Notes under the pieces: generated by a model
Seen by the model: the letters and a program-made list of their open reading frames with translations, nothing else
Databases searched by the model: none
What the model was told of the DNA's origin: nothing
Position numbers and translations under genes: made by a program
Shown: positions 16,036-25,122 of the stretch, one piece after another
How the letters are laid out: the number at the start of each line of letters is the position of its first letter
Position numbering within the stretch: the first letter of the stretch is position 1
NCBI GenBank assembly: GCA_041161065.1
Contig: JBEAVE010000024.1
Span: forward strand, 1 to 50,705
Length of the DNA stretch: 50,705 bases
Source: DYRG01 sp041161065
GTDB lineage: Bacteria > Pseudomonadota > Gammaproteobacteria > Beggiatoales > Beggiatoaceae
Reading direction: 5' to 3'

Positions 16036-18339
16036 ATGACTGATTTTATTATTGGTGTGGTTGGAAATCCTAATTGTGGAAAAACAACCTTATTTAATGA
16101 ATTAACAGGTTCAAAACAAGAAGTTGGTAATTGGCCCGGTGTGACAGTAGAGAAAAAAACCGGACATTATCGGTTTGAAAATAAAACCATTGAAACGGTT
16201 GATTTACCGGGCACTTACTCTTTAGATACAGCAATAGGTTACACTTCAACAGATGAGCAAGTTGCTCAATTTTATGTGTTGTCAGGCGAAGCCGATTTGA
16301 TTGTTAATATTGTTGATGCAACTAATCTTGAAAGAAATCTTTATTTAACGACGCAATTATTGGAAATGAATGTCCCAATTTTGATGTCGGTTAATATGAT
16401 GGATATTGCAAAACAGCAGAATATTCAAATAGATATTAGTCTATTGGCAGAGCGTTTAGGGATTCCGATTATTCCACTTATTGCTTCAGATGGTCACGGT
16501 ATTGAACATCTAAAACATGAAATCAATCAAGCAGCAAATATTAATACACCGCCAAATCGTTTTGTGGTGTATCATGATGCAATAGAACAAGCCATTACAA
16601 AATTAGCAATATTGCTCAAAAAAGAGCTATCTATTATTCAACAAACACATTCACGTTGGTTTGCGATTAAATTATTAGAAGAAGGTCATTTGTTGAATAT
16701 CAATATTAGCGAGGAAATTAAACAATTATCTTTGCAATATCGAGAGCAAATTGAACAAGAATTGGGTGAGGAAATTGATATTTTAATTGCGGAAGGACGC
16801 TATCATTTTATTGAAGAAATGGTCAATGGTGCGGTGATTCGCCCCGATCACATCAATCAGCAACTATCTGATCGTATTGATAATATTGTACTCAATCGGA
16901 TTTTAGGCATTCCAATTTTTTTATCCATTATGTATTTAATGTTTATGTTCACGATTAACGTGGGCGGCATCTTCGTTGATTTCTTTGACATTTTAGCCAA
17001 TACATTGTTGGTCGATGGTTTGTCGTATTTATTGACGCAATGGCAATTTCCAATCTGGTTAATTACGCTTTTTACCAATGGAATTGGGGGAGGAATTCAA
17101 ACCGTTTCGACATTTGTACCTATTATTGGTTTTTTATTTCTGTTTCTTTCAATTTTAGAAGATTCTGGTTATATGGCGCGGGCAGCATTTGTAATGGATA
17201 GATTTATGCGCTTTATTGGGTTGCCTGGGAAATCATTTGTTCCAATGATTGTGGGGTTTGGTTGCAATGTGCCAGCAGTAATGGCAACGCGCACGTTAGA
17301 AAGCGAAAGAGATCGACGTTTAACCATTTTAATGAACCCTTTTATGTCATGCGGTGCTCGATTACCTGTTTATGCGTTATTTGCAGCAGCGTTCTTTCCT
17401 ACAAATGGGCAAAATATTATCTTTGGTTTATATTTGACGGGAATTGCAGTTGCTATCTTTACGGGCTTAATTATGAAACACACTTTATTACGCGGAGAGG
17501 CGGGGTATTTTGTAATGGAATTACCGCCCTATCATTTACCCACCATTAAAGGTATTTTGTTTCGCACTTGGGATAGGTTAAAAGGTTTTATTATTCGGGC
17601 AGGTCAAATCATTGTTCCAATGGTCATTGTCATTAGTTTCTTGAATTCTTATGGAACAGATGGTTCTTATGGAAATAATAATTCTGACAAATCCGTTTTA
17701 AGTGAAATAGGTCGGACGTTAACGCCCGTTTTTGCACCGATGGGAATTAAAGAAGATAATTGGGCAGCGACGGTGGGAATTTTTACGGGTATTTTAGCCA
17801 AAGAAGTGATTGTCGGCACATTAGACGCTATCTATTCACAACTTTCTGAAAATAAAGAAAAATCAAATGAACAAAGCCCATCGTTTAATTTGGTAGAAGG
17901 GATTAATAAAGCCTTTAAAACTATCCCAGAAAACATGAGCAAATTAGGGAAAACTTTATTTGATCCACTTAACTTAGAAACCGCTTCAGAAAAAACGCAA
18001 GAAATCAACACAAAAACATTTAATGAAATGATTACGCGCTTTGGAAGTGAAGCCGCTGCATTTGCGTATTTGTTATTTATTTTAATGTATTTTCCTTGCA
18101 CCGCGACCACCGCTTCTATTTATCGTGAAACGGGTTTGAAATGGGCGATTTTTGTGGTTTGTTGGACAACGGGTTTAGCGTATTTATCGGCGGTTATTTT
18201 CTATCAATCATCACAGTTTATTGCTCACCCTTCACAATCTCTAATGTGGATTACAAGTTTACTAGCCGTATTTGTTAGTGTTTTAATCACTTTGTACGTA
18301 ATAGGTCGTCAAAATCCTCAACGTCGTATTATGGTTTAA
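16036..18339 (+). CDS. feoB: Ferrous iron transport protein B
   Basis: 767-residue inner-membrane Fe(II) transporter. The cytosolic G domain starts with GNPNCGKTTLFNELTG (G1), then the Thr of PGVTVEKK (G2), DLPGTYSL (G3) and NMMD (G4). A helical GDI-like region follows to ~280. The membrane part has the paired Gate motifs, including GFGCNVPAVMATRTLE and MSCGARLPVY, and about eight to ten helices. The segment around FPCTATTASIYRETG is the conserved C-terminal Gate. It is co-transcribed with the FeoC-FeoA gene under the Fur box. Confidence 0.95.
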   Translation: MTDFIIGVVGNPNCGKTTLFNELTGSKQEVGNWPGVTVEKKTGHYRFENKTIETVDLPGTYSLDTAIGYTSTDEQVAQFYVLSGEADLIVNIVDATNLERNLYLTTQLLEMNVPILMSVNMMDIAKQQNIQIDISLLAERLGIPIIPLIASDGHGIEHLKHEINQAANINTPPNRFVVYHDAIEQAITKLAILLKKELSIIQQTHSRWFAIKLLEEGHLLNINISEEIKQLSLQYREQIEQELGEEIDILIAEGRYHFIEEMVNGAVIRPDHINQQLSDRIDNIVLNRILGIPIFLSIMYLMFMFTINVGGIFVDFFDILANTLLVDGLSYLLTQWQFPIWLITLFTNGIGGGIQTVSTFVPIIGFLFLFLSILEDSGYMARAAFVMDRFMRFIGLPGKSFVPMIVGFGCNVPAVMATRTLESERDRRLTILMNPFMSCGARLPVYALFAAAFFPTNGQNIIFGLYLTGIAVAIFTGLIMKHTLLRGEAGYFVMELPPYHLPTIKGILFRTWDRLKGFIIRAGQIIVPMVIVISFLNSYGTDGSYGNNNSDKSVLSEIGRTLTPVFAPMGIKEDNWAATVGIFTGILAKEVIVGTLDAIYSQLSENKEKSNEQSPSFNLVEGINKAFKTIPENMSKLGKTLFDPLNLETASEKTQEINTKTFNEMITRFGSEAAAFAYLLFILMYFPCTATTASIYRETGLKWAIFVVCWTTGLAYLSAVIFYQSSQFIAHPSQSLMWITSLLAVFVSVLITLYVIGRQNPQRRIMV

Positions 18340-18347
18340 ATATAGAA

Positions 18348-18375
18348 ATAGTGTGAGCAATTTCTCTCACACTAT
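18348..18375. terminator. Hairpin between feoB and the EF-hand gene
   Basis: A perfect 10-bp inverted repeat, ATAGTGTGAG / CTCACACTAT, with an 8-base loop, between two converging genes. No T-run follows directly, but position and strength suggest it ends both transcripts. Confidence 0.6.
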
Positions 18376-18387
18376 CTACGAGTTGTT

Positions 18388-18603
18388 TTAGCTAATCTTT
18401 TTAATTAAAACCGCAAATTCCTCAAAGCTAATTTGTCCGTCGCCATTAGTATCTGCTTCAACCATCAACGCATGGATTTCCTCATCAGTCAAACCTCCTT
18501 TGAAAGGGGCAAAAGCACCTTTTAGTTCATCTTTATCAAGAAAGCCATTATTATCTTTATCAAAAGCCATAAAAGCGTCTTTTAGCTGCGTTTCATTAAA
18601 CAT
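18388..18603 (-). CDS. Small EF-hand calcium-binding protein
   Basis: 71 residues forming one calmodulin-like EF-hand pair. Loop 1 is DKDNNGFLDKDE and loop 2 is DTNGDGQISFEE, both with the Asp/Asn/Gly/Glu pattern needed to bind calcium. No signal peptide is seen, so it is probably cytoplasmic. I chose the ATG at 18603 because GGAG lies 8 bases upstream, inside a TTG-started longer frame. Role unknown; a calcium sensor or buffer is likely. It is a single gene, convergent with feoB. Confidence 0.85.
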   Translation of the reverse strand: MFNETQLKDAFMAFDKDNNGFLDKDELKGAFAPFKGGLTDEEIHALMVEADTNGDGQISFEEFAVLIKKIS

Positions 18604-18724
18604 AATATTCTCCAATGTTAATTAAAAGAGTTATTAGTTTAGCACGTTTAGATTTAGAGGTTTAATTTTCTTAGTATGGTAAAATAAAATATCGCGTCTT
18701 ATTTTATTCAAAAAGTGCAAAAAT

Positions 18725-20431
18725 ATGACTATGGATAGCCTTTCTCAAACACAATTAAGTGAAATGTTGGTTAATGCGGGAGTGATTTCTGCGGATCAGT
18801 TGAAAATTGCATTAATGGAACAGAAGAAACAAGCCCTTCCGTTAAACAAATTGTTATTACATTTGGGGTTTGTATCTGAAACCGTGATGCGGGATTTTTT
18901 GAGCAAATCTTATCGTCAAGCCAGTGTAGATTTGAAAAAATTATTATTAGACCCTGAAGCAATTCAAATGATTCCGCAAACTTTTGCGCGACGTTATAAT
19001 ATTTTACCGCTTAATTTTCATCATGATACGCATACTTTGACCATTGCCATGACAGATACATTTAATGTAATGGTATTAGATCGTTTGAATGCTGAATTGG
19101 GCGAACACATTAAAATAAAAACCTTATTAGCGAGTGAAACTGAAATACTTAGCGCATTAGACGCGGCGTATGGATTTGATTTGTCGTTAGATGGTATTTT
19201 GAAAGAAATTGAAACGGGAGAAATCGATTATCAAAGTTTGAGCAACCATGCACAGGGAAAGTATAATCAACCATTAGTGCGTTTGGTAGATACATTGCTC
19301 ACTGATGCGGTAAAGAAAGGGGCTTCTGATATTCATTTTGAACCTGAGCAAAGTTTCTTAAGAATTCGTTATAGAATCGATGGTGTTTTGCAACAAGTTC
19401 ATAGCTTGCATCATAGTTATTGGGCGGCAATTGTGGTGCGTATTAAAGTGATGGCAGAATTGAACATTGCAGAAAACCGTTTGCCGCAAGATGGACGCTT
19501 TTCTATGATGCTTTCTGGACGACCTATTGACTTTCGAGTTTCTACCCTTCCAACCGTTTATGGAGAAAACATCGTTCTTAGAATTTTAGATAGAGAAAAA
19601 GGAATTGTTCCACTTAATGAATTGGGTTTGTCAGAAACAACATTACATACATTGCATTTGATGATGGCGAGACCGGAAGGTTTGATTTTAGTTACAGGTC
19701 CAACGGGGAGTGGAAAAACGACCACCTTGTACTCTATTTTGAACCATTTAAACCGTGAAGAAATCAATATTATGACCTTAGAAGAACCTGTCGAATATCA
19801 TTTGAAAACGGTTCGACAAACTTCAATCAACGAAGCAATAAAATTGGATTTCGCGCAAGGCGTTCGAGCGATTTTACGCCAAGACCCTGACATTATTTTA
19901 ATTGGAGAAATTCGTGATGAAGAAACCGCAGATATGGCTTTGCGTGCGGCGATGACAGGACATCAAGTTTATGCAACATTACATACTAATTCAGCAATTG
20001 GTGCTATTCCGCGTTTATTAGATTTAGGGGTTTTACCTGATTTGTTGGCGGATAATATTATTGGTATTATTGGGCAGCGTTTGGTGCGCAAATTATGTCC
20101 GCATTGTCGACAAAAATATCAAGCGAGCAACTTAGAGAAAAATCTTCTCAATTACGCATTAGAAAAACCGCTTACTTTATATCGTTCGAAAGGTTGTTTG
20201 CAATGCCATGATCGGGGTTACAAAGGTCGAATGGCGATCATGGAAATTTTGAGAATCAACCCAGAATTAGAAGCCTTAATTGCGCGGCAGGCAAATGTTT
20301 ATGAAATTAAGAAATACGCGCAAACAACGGGTTTCAAATTTTTGGCGCATATCGGCATGGAACACCTCTTAAATGGGACAATTAGTTTAGAGGAACTTTC
20401 TCGAGTTGTCGATTTAACAACGCATTTGTAA
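18725..20431 (+). CDS. GspE/PilB-family secretion or pilus assembly ATPase
   Basis: A 568-residue hexameric traffic ATPase. The N-terminal T2SSE_N/MshEN-like domain spans ~1-150. Then come the arginine-rich region (KKGASDIHFEPEQ), Walker A GPTGSGKTTT at ~325, the Asp box (MTLEEPVEY), Walker B DPDIILIGEIRDEETA and the His box (ATLHTNSA). A zinc-binding CPHC...CLQC loop sits at the C-terminal end. PilB powers type IV pilus extension and GspE powers type II secretion. No pilin or secretin gene is near, so the two cannot be separated here. Confidence 0.85.
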   Translation: MTMDSLSQTQLSEMLVNAGVISADQLKIALMEQKKQALPLNKLLLHLGFVSETVMRDFLSKSYRQASVDLKKLLLDPEAIQMIPQTFARRYNILPLNFHHDTHTLTIAMTDTFNVMVLDRLNAELGEHIKIKTLLASETEILSALDAAYGFDLSLDGILKEIETGEIDYQSLSNHAQGKYNQPLVRLVDTLLTDAVKKGASDIHFEPEQSFLRIRYRIDGVLQQVHSLHHSYWAAIVVRIKVMAELNIAENRLPQDGRFSMMLSGRPIDFRVSTLPTVYGENIVLRILDREKGIVPLNELGLSETTLHTLHLMMARPEGLILVTGPTGSGKTTTLYSILNHLNREEINIMTLEEPVEYHLKTVRQTSINEAIKLDFAQGVRAILRQDPDIILIGEIRDEETADMALRAAMTGHQVYATLHTNSAIGAIPRLLDLGVLPDLLADNIIGIIGQRLVRKLCPHCRQKYQASNLEKNLLNYALEKPLTLYRSKGCLQCHDRGYKGRMAIMEILRINPELEALIARQANVYEIKKYAQTTGFKFLAHIGMEHLLNGTISLEELSRVVDLTTHL

Positions 20432-20616
20432 TTAAAATCAATTTTAAGGTAAATTTTCTCAAAACAATTTGATCATCATGTTAAAGAAATAAGGCTATTT
20501 CTAGCGTTCAGATTATCTTGCTTAAAAAAATGAAATTAAAGTAGATATTGCGATTATTCACTTTTTTATTAACGTGTTAAAATACGATTGAATTGAAATT
20601 TTAGAGGATTATGACA

Positions 20617-21696
20617 ATGCCACAACGAACGGCTTTATTTACGCAACATATTGATGCAGGTGGAAAAATGGTGGATTTTGCGGGCTGGGAAATGCCTTTG
20701 CATTACGGTTCACAACTCAATGAACATCACCAAATTCGCCGAGATGCGGGGGTTTTTGACGTTTCTCACATGACCATTGTGGATTTACGGGGTGCACAAG
20801 CTCATGATTTTCTAAGATTTTTACTTGCAAATGATGTTGCGCGCCTCAAAACAGTCGGAAAAGCCCTTTATAGTTGTATGTTAAATCCGCACGGCGGCGT
20901 GATTGATGATTTAATTGTGTATTTCTGCGGCGATCAACATTACCGACTGGTCGTCAATGCCGCCACGCGCGATAAAGACCTCGCATGGATTTCACAACAG
21001 GCTGAATCATTTGAAGTTTCTCTCCAAGAACGCCGCGATCTAGCTATGTTAGCCATTCAAGGTCCCAACGCTCGATCAAAAACATTACCTTTATTACCCA
21101 AAGCATTACAAGATTCAGCCATGCAATTAGGTTTGTTTTTCTCAACTTGGAATGACGATTGGTTTGTGGCGAGAACAGGTTATACGGGTGAAGATGGATT
21201 TGAAATTATCTTGCCTAATCAAGAGGTTGTTGATTTTTGGAAGGCACTTTTGAACGCAGGTATTAAACCCGCTGGATTAGGGGCGCGCGACACTTTGCGA
21301 TTAGAAGCAGGTATGTGTTTGTACGGCGCAGATATGGACGACAATATTTCTCCGTGTGAAGCAGGTTTGAAATGGACGGTCGCTTTTCAACCAGAAGAAC
21401 GGGATTTCATTGGGCGAGCAGCATTAAAAGAAAAATGTGAGAGCAACGAGTTAGTGCAAGTGGGTTTATTGTTGTTAGAAAGAGGGGTTTTAAGAAATCA
21501 CCAAAAAGTCTTAACGGAGAAAGGCAACGGAGAAATCACCAGCGGAACTTTTTCTCCCACATTGGGGCGTTCAATTGCTTTAGCGCGCGTGCCAGCAGAT
21601 TGTGGTGAACAAGTTCAAGTTGAAATTCGTGAGAAACTCTTTGCTGCTCAAGTCGTGAGAACGCCTTTTGTACGGCATGGAAAAGCTCTCGTTTGA
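20617..21696 (+). CDS. gcvT: Aminomethyltransferase (glycine cleavage T protein)
   Basis: 359 residues from the second ATG. GcvT takes the aminomethyl group from lipoyl-GcvH and makes methylene-THF and ammonia. Family marks are MVDFAGWEMPLHYGSQ, GVFDVSHMT, the RTGYTGEDGFEI folate-binding segment, the GLGARDTLRLEAGMCLYG block with the catalytic Asp, and the C-terminal GEITSGTFSPTLG barrel. An ATG at 20611 is only 3 bases after GAGG, while 20617 has 9-base spacing, so I prefer the latter. gcvH and gcvP are not adjacent. Confidence 0.9.
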   Translation: MPQRTALFTQHIDAGGKMVDFAGWEMPLHYGSQLNEHHQIRRDAGVFDVSHMTIVDLRGAQAHDFLRFLLANDVARLKTVGKALYSCMLNPHGGVIDDLIVYFCGDQHYRLVVNAATRDKDLAWISQQAESFEVSLQERRDLAMLAIQGPNARSKTLPLLPKALQDSAMQLGLFFSTWNDDWFVARTGYTGEDGFEIILPNQEVVDFWKALLNAGIKPAGLGARDTLRLEAGMCLYGADMDDNISPCEAGLKWTVAFQPEERDFIGRAALKEKCESNELVQVGLLLLERGVLRNHQKVLTEKGNGEITSGTFSPTLGRSIALARVPADCGEQVQVEIREKLFAAQVVRTPFVRHGKALV

Positions 21697-21706
21697 TTTA
21701 ATAAAA

Positions 21707-22699
21707 ATGAACAATCTCGATGTATTACGCGCGATTGCAATTTTGGCTGTTTTTGCACATCATTTAGCGCACGTTTATCACTTTCAAGTCCCCTTTTTTC
21801 ATCAACATGGCGGGTGGTTTGGTGTGCAATTGTTCTTTTTATTAAGCGGTTATCTGATTATTCAAAGTGCCGATAAATACTCCCCGAGAAACTATTTCAT
21901 TCATCGTATATTAAGAATCTTTCCCGCTTATTTGATTTTCTATATAATGTTAGGGTGGTTTGGTGGAGTTTTATCATTTCAAAAAATCTTAGAGCAACCT
22001 ATCGATTTTGTGTTGAATTTAGTGTTACTTCAACATTTCTCACCCATTGCAACAACAAGTTTTAATGTTTTAAACGTCACTTGGACATTAACAATTGAAA
22101 TCTGTTGGTATGTTTGTGCAATTCTGTTGGTGAAACCGATTAAACGCTTTCCAACAACCGCCTTGCTTTCAAGCATTGGAATTTCTACGCTGTGGACATA
22201 TTTAGCCACTCATCATCAATTAGATTGGATATTTCAATCTCCTAATGATGAACAACGTTATTTATTTCTCAACAATGCTTTTCCTGCGCAAGTTGTTTTT
22301 TTTGTAATGGGTGCGTATATTTATTTCAAACAAGATTGGTTAATGAAACAAAATCCTTTCTTGCTTGCTTTAATGGGTGTGATTATTTTGAGTAGTTGGT
22401 TTGAGGCGGTACATCTTTTAACAAACCCCAATTTTATTTCTGGTATTGGTTTGTCAGCAATCGTAATTATGGCATTGCAAGCACCAACACTTTACGTCCC
22501 TTTTTTGAAATGGATCGCGGATATTTCATACTCAATTTATTTATTACATTTTTCGCTATTGCTCTACACTTATCACCATTTGAATTGGAAAAATCCTTCG
22601 AGCATCTTTGGTGCAATTGCTTTGATTTTATTAATAACCACCTTAAGTTATTATGCAATAGAGAAACCCGCAATGCGTTTAGCCCGAAGATTGACCTAA
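21707..22699 (+). CDS. Membrane acyltransferase, acyltransferase 3 (OafA/YrhL) family
   Basis: About 330 residues with around ten hydrophobic helices. The N-terminal LDVLRAIAILAVFAHHLAHVY holds the R/H pair of the acyltransferase 3 active site. FGVQLFFLLSGYLI and NYFIHRILRIFPAYLIFY are family motifs, and SYSIYLLHF is near the C-terminus. These integral inner-membrane enzymes acylate surface polysaccharides or other glycans. In-frame starts at 21668 (TTG) and 21677 (ATG) would overlap gcvT, so I use the ATG at 21707. The substrate is unknown. Confidence 0.8.
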   Translation: MNNLDVLRAIAILAVFAHHLAHVYHFQVPFFHQHGGWFGVQLFFLLSGYLIIQSADKYSPRNYFIHRILRIFPAYLIFYIMLGWFGGVLSFQKILEQPIDFVLNLVLLQHFSPIATTSFNVLNVTWTLTIEICWYVCAILLVKPIKRFPTTALLSSIGISTLWTYLATHHQLDWIFQSPNDEQRYLFLNNAFPAQVVFFVMGAYIYFKQDWLMKQNPFLLALMGVIILSSWFEAVHLLTNPNFISGIGLSAIVIMALQAPTLYVPFLKWIADISYSIYLLHFSLLLYTYHHLNWKNPSSIFGAIALILLITTLSYYAIEKPAMRLARRLT

Positions 22700-22705
22700 A
22701 AAAGA

Positions 22706-22785
22706 GGGTAATGGTATGATTGAGTAATTGGCATTATATTTCAATGAGTTAACTATAAATTTTACCCACCTTTATACCACTACCC
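22706..22785. mobile_element. MITE-like element, copy 3
   Basis: 80 bp from GGGTAATGGTAT to TATACCACTACCC; the ends are inverted complements with one mismatch. The internal TATTTCAATGAGTTA matches the copy at 25677. It lies between the acyltransferase and porB, 7 bases after one stop and ending 23 bases before the other start, so it occupies the 5' leader of porB. Confidence 0.75.
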
Positions 22786-22808
22786 AATATTTCACAAAGG
22801 AGGAAACA

Positions 22809-23798
22809 ATGGAAACAACGACAATCAAAATAGAGGAACTGCGGCGTTCACAACCACGTTTTCGAGGATTAACCTCAGGGCATCGAGCGTGTTTGGGTTG
22901 CGGTGAAGCGTTGGCGGCGCGATTGGTGACGGAAGCGGCGGGACCGGATGTCGCGGTGGCAAATGCGACGGGGTGTTTGGAAATTTTTACGACCCCTTGG
23001 CCCGAATCAGCGTGGCGAGTGCCTTGGATTCATTCACTTTTTGAAAATACGGGCGCGGTTGCGGCAGGCATGGAAGCTGCCCTCAAAATGCAGGGAAAAT
23101 CTACGAAAGTGCTCGCATTTGGCGGTGATGGTGGAACGTTTGATATTGGGTTTCAAGCGTTGTCGGGAATGTTGGAGCGCGGGCACAATGTGCTATATGT
23201 TTGTTTTGACAACGAAGCCTACATGAATACGGGCATTCAACGCTCGAGTTCAACGCCTCACGCCGCGATGACCACCACTTCTCCACCTGGAAAGCAACGA
23301 ATGGGTAAACGTCATTTGAAAAAAGATATTGTTTCAATTGTGGCGGCGCATCATATACCTTATGCAGCAACGAGTTCGATGGCGTATCCCTCTGATATTC
23401 GTAAAAAAGTTCGACGTGCAATGGCAATTGACGGACCGACTTTTCTTCAAATTCATTGTCCTTGTCCATTAGGTTGGGGACACGATGGATCAGAAAGCGT
23501 AGAAATCGGACGATTAGCCGTTCAAACGGGATTATTTCCTTTAATTGAATTAGAACGCGGCGGATTAGTCGGTGTCATGCCCATTAGAAATCCATTACCT
23601 GTCACGGAATATTTGAAACACCAACAACGTTTCAGACATTTATTTGTCGATGATACGCGCGCGAAACAAGAACTTGAACATATTCAAGCGATTGCCGATC
23701 ATAATATCGAGGTTTATGATTTGACGGGACACGGTTCAACTCATTACGACAGTGACGGTATGAATTTAGTGAAACGTGGGGGTTTAAGACGCTCGTAA
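22809..23798 (+). CDS. porB: Pyruvate/2-oxoacid:ferredoxin oxidoreductase, beta subunit (orphan)
   Basis: 329 residues, thiamine diphosphate-binding beta subunit. The SGHRACLGCGEALAAR N-terminus has the CxxC that starts the four-Cys [4Fe-4S] motif, ATGCLEI follows, and FGGDGGTFDIG is the TPP/Mg motif. A later QIHCPCPLGWG region supplies the remaining Cys. It would oxidize a 2-oxoacid to acyl-CoA with an alpha subunit, which is absent here. The ATG at 22809 has AAAGGAGG upstream and begins 24 bases beyond the MITE-like element. Pyruvate is the likeliest substrate but is not proven. Confidence 0.8.
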   Translation: METTTIKIEELRRSQPRFRGLTSGHRACLGCGEALAARLVTEAAGPDVAVANATGCLEIFTTPWPESAWRVPWIHSLFENTGAVAAGMEAALKMQGKSTKVLAFGGDGGTFDIGFQALSGMLERGHNVLYVCFDNEAYMNTGIQRSSSTPHAAMTTTSPPGKQRMGKRHLKKDIVSIVAAHHIPYAATSSMAYPSDIRKKVRRAMAIDGPTFLQIHCPCPLGWGHDGSESVEIGRLAVQTGLFPLIELERGGLVGVMPIRNPLPVTEYLKHQQRFRHLFVDDTRAKQELEHIQAIADHNIEVYDLTGHGSTHYDSDGMNLVKRGGLRRS

Positions 23799-23806
23799 TT
23801 TCTTTG

Positions 23807-23846
23807 AAAACCTCGTTATTGAAATGATTTTTGTAACGAGGTTTTT
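23807..23846. terminator. Bidirectional terminator after porB
   Basis: Stem AAAACCTCGTTA / TAACGAGGTTTT with a 15-base loop and T-run, with A-run on the opposite side. It lies between converging porB and the porin gene. Confidence 0.8.
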
Positions 23847-23862
23847 GAGGACGCGGACGTGG

Positions 23863-24585
23863 TTAGAAAACGTAAGTAACCATTAACTGGGGATTAAATT
23901 CGTTCTCATCTTTATTACCGTATTTGTTACGGTACATTTGCAATTCAACGCCTGTCATAAGTTTGTTTTCTTGGTGAAAGAATTGTTTGCCAATATCCCA
24001 AAGCAATTGCGGTTGAGTTGAAATCTGCCAAGTGTAATCACCGTTCTTACCTGTAAAAGTAAAAAATCCTCTAAATTTTAGCGGCACATTTGAAATGCTA
24101 AAAGGATAACTCCATGCAATCGACGGAGAATAAGTCGTATCTTTATTTTTTTGATCTTGATAAGCGAATAAATTAAGCATCACATATTCAAAATTAGGGA
24201 TATTAAAGGTTATGGAAGGTCCTGCTAAATAGGCGCGAAAGCCCGCATCATCGCCCTGCCAACCCACTCCAAATAATATGTCGTCAAATACGCCCCAATT
24301 AGCCTCTTTTTGATGGGTTGTTTTCTTATAACTTAACCAAGTATAAAGTTCACTATAATAATTACGGTCGGGTTTTTGTTTGAAAGGTTCGGTGGCATCG
24401 AGGAAACCGAAGTTCATACCGTAATCCCAGCCGCTTGAATGTTCGATGGTTGCTAAGCTGCGTTCTTCTTTGCCGAGTTTGTATTTCCAACCGTGTAATG
24501 CTTGCAATTCTGTGGTGCTGTATTCTAGGGCTTGCGCGGGTGGAATTGAAATAATCATGCTTACTGCAAGAAAGGTTTTTTTCAT
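23863..24585 (-). CDS. Tsx/OmpK-family outer membrane channel
   Basis: 240 residues: a signal peptide ending in QALEYS, then alternating beta-strand sequence typical of a 12-strand barrel, closing with an aromatic C-terminal Phe (VTYVF) as BAM recognition requires. Segments such as GWDYGMNFGFLD, LFGVGWQGDDAGF and LWDIGKQF fit the nucleoside-specific Tsx/OmpK group (DUF5020-like). It would admit nucleosides or other small solutes. It lies 11 bases after the Sel1 gene on the same strand, probably one transcript. Confidence 0.65.
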   Translation of the reverse strand: MKKTFLAVSMIISIPPAQALEYSTTELQALHGWKYKLGKEERSLATIEHSSGWDYGMNFGFLDATEPFKQKPDRNYYSELYTWLSYKKTTHQKEANWGVFDDILFGVGWQGDDAGFRAYLAGPSITFNIPNFEYVMLNLFAYQDQKNKDTTYSPSIAWSYPFSISNVPLKFRGFFTFTGKNGDYTWQISTQPQLLWDIGKQFFHQENKLMTGVELQMYRNKYGNKDENEFNPQLMVTYVF

Positions 24586-24596
24586 ATCAGTTGCTC

Positions 24597-25028
24597 TTAA
24601 AATCCTGCGAGTTTGTAAAGACGTTGTGCTTCGGCGGGGTTCTTTTCAACACCTAAGCCTTCTTCGTACATTCTTCCTAAAGTGACTAATGATCCCGACA
24701 TACCCTGCTCGGCGGCTTTTTGAAACCATTGCATGGCTTGCGCGCTGTTTTGGTCGAGGCATTCGCCCATTAAATACATAAAACCCAAGCCGTGTTGTGC
24801 TAAGGCGTGCCCTTGATTGGCGGCATTTTGCATAAAACGCGCGGCTTCGGACGGGTTTTTCACTGTTCCCAACCCGTTTTGTAACATCACCGCCACTCGG
24901 TATTGGGCTTCGGCGTGCCCCATTTCTGCCAACGGAGAAAGCAATTGCAAGGCTTGTCCAAAATGCTTTCCTTCAAAGGCAGAAATCCCGCTGTACAACT
25001 CCATTTCAAGATTATCAGTTTTGTTCAT
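24597..25028 (-). CDS. Sel1-like repeat (TPR-type) protein
   Basis: 143 residues with about three SEL1 repeats (AEAQYRVAVMLQNGLGTVKNPSEAARFMQNAA, then ALAQHGLGFMYLMGECLDQNSAQAMQWFQKAA, and one more). These form an alpha-solenoid protein-binding scaffold. There is no signal peptide, so it is probably cytoplasmic. The partner is unknown. It is divergent from ppa and precedes the Tsx-like gene. Confidence 0.8.
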   Translation of the reverse strand: MNKTDNLEMELYSGISAFEGKHFGQALQLLSPLAEMGHAEAQYRVAVMLQNGLGTVKNPSEAARFMQNAANQGHALAQHGLGFMYLMGECLDQNSAQAMQWFQKAAEQGMSGSLVTLGRMYEEGLGVEKNPAEAQRLYKLAGF

Positions 25029-25122
25029 TATTGCGCTCCTTCATTATAAAAAATTGCGCGGCGTGAAATAAAAAACGGTTATAATAACTGATTTTGAATT
25101 CACACGAAAAGGGAATTAACCC

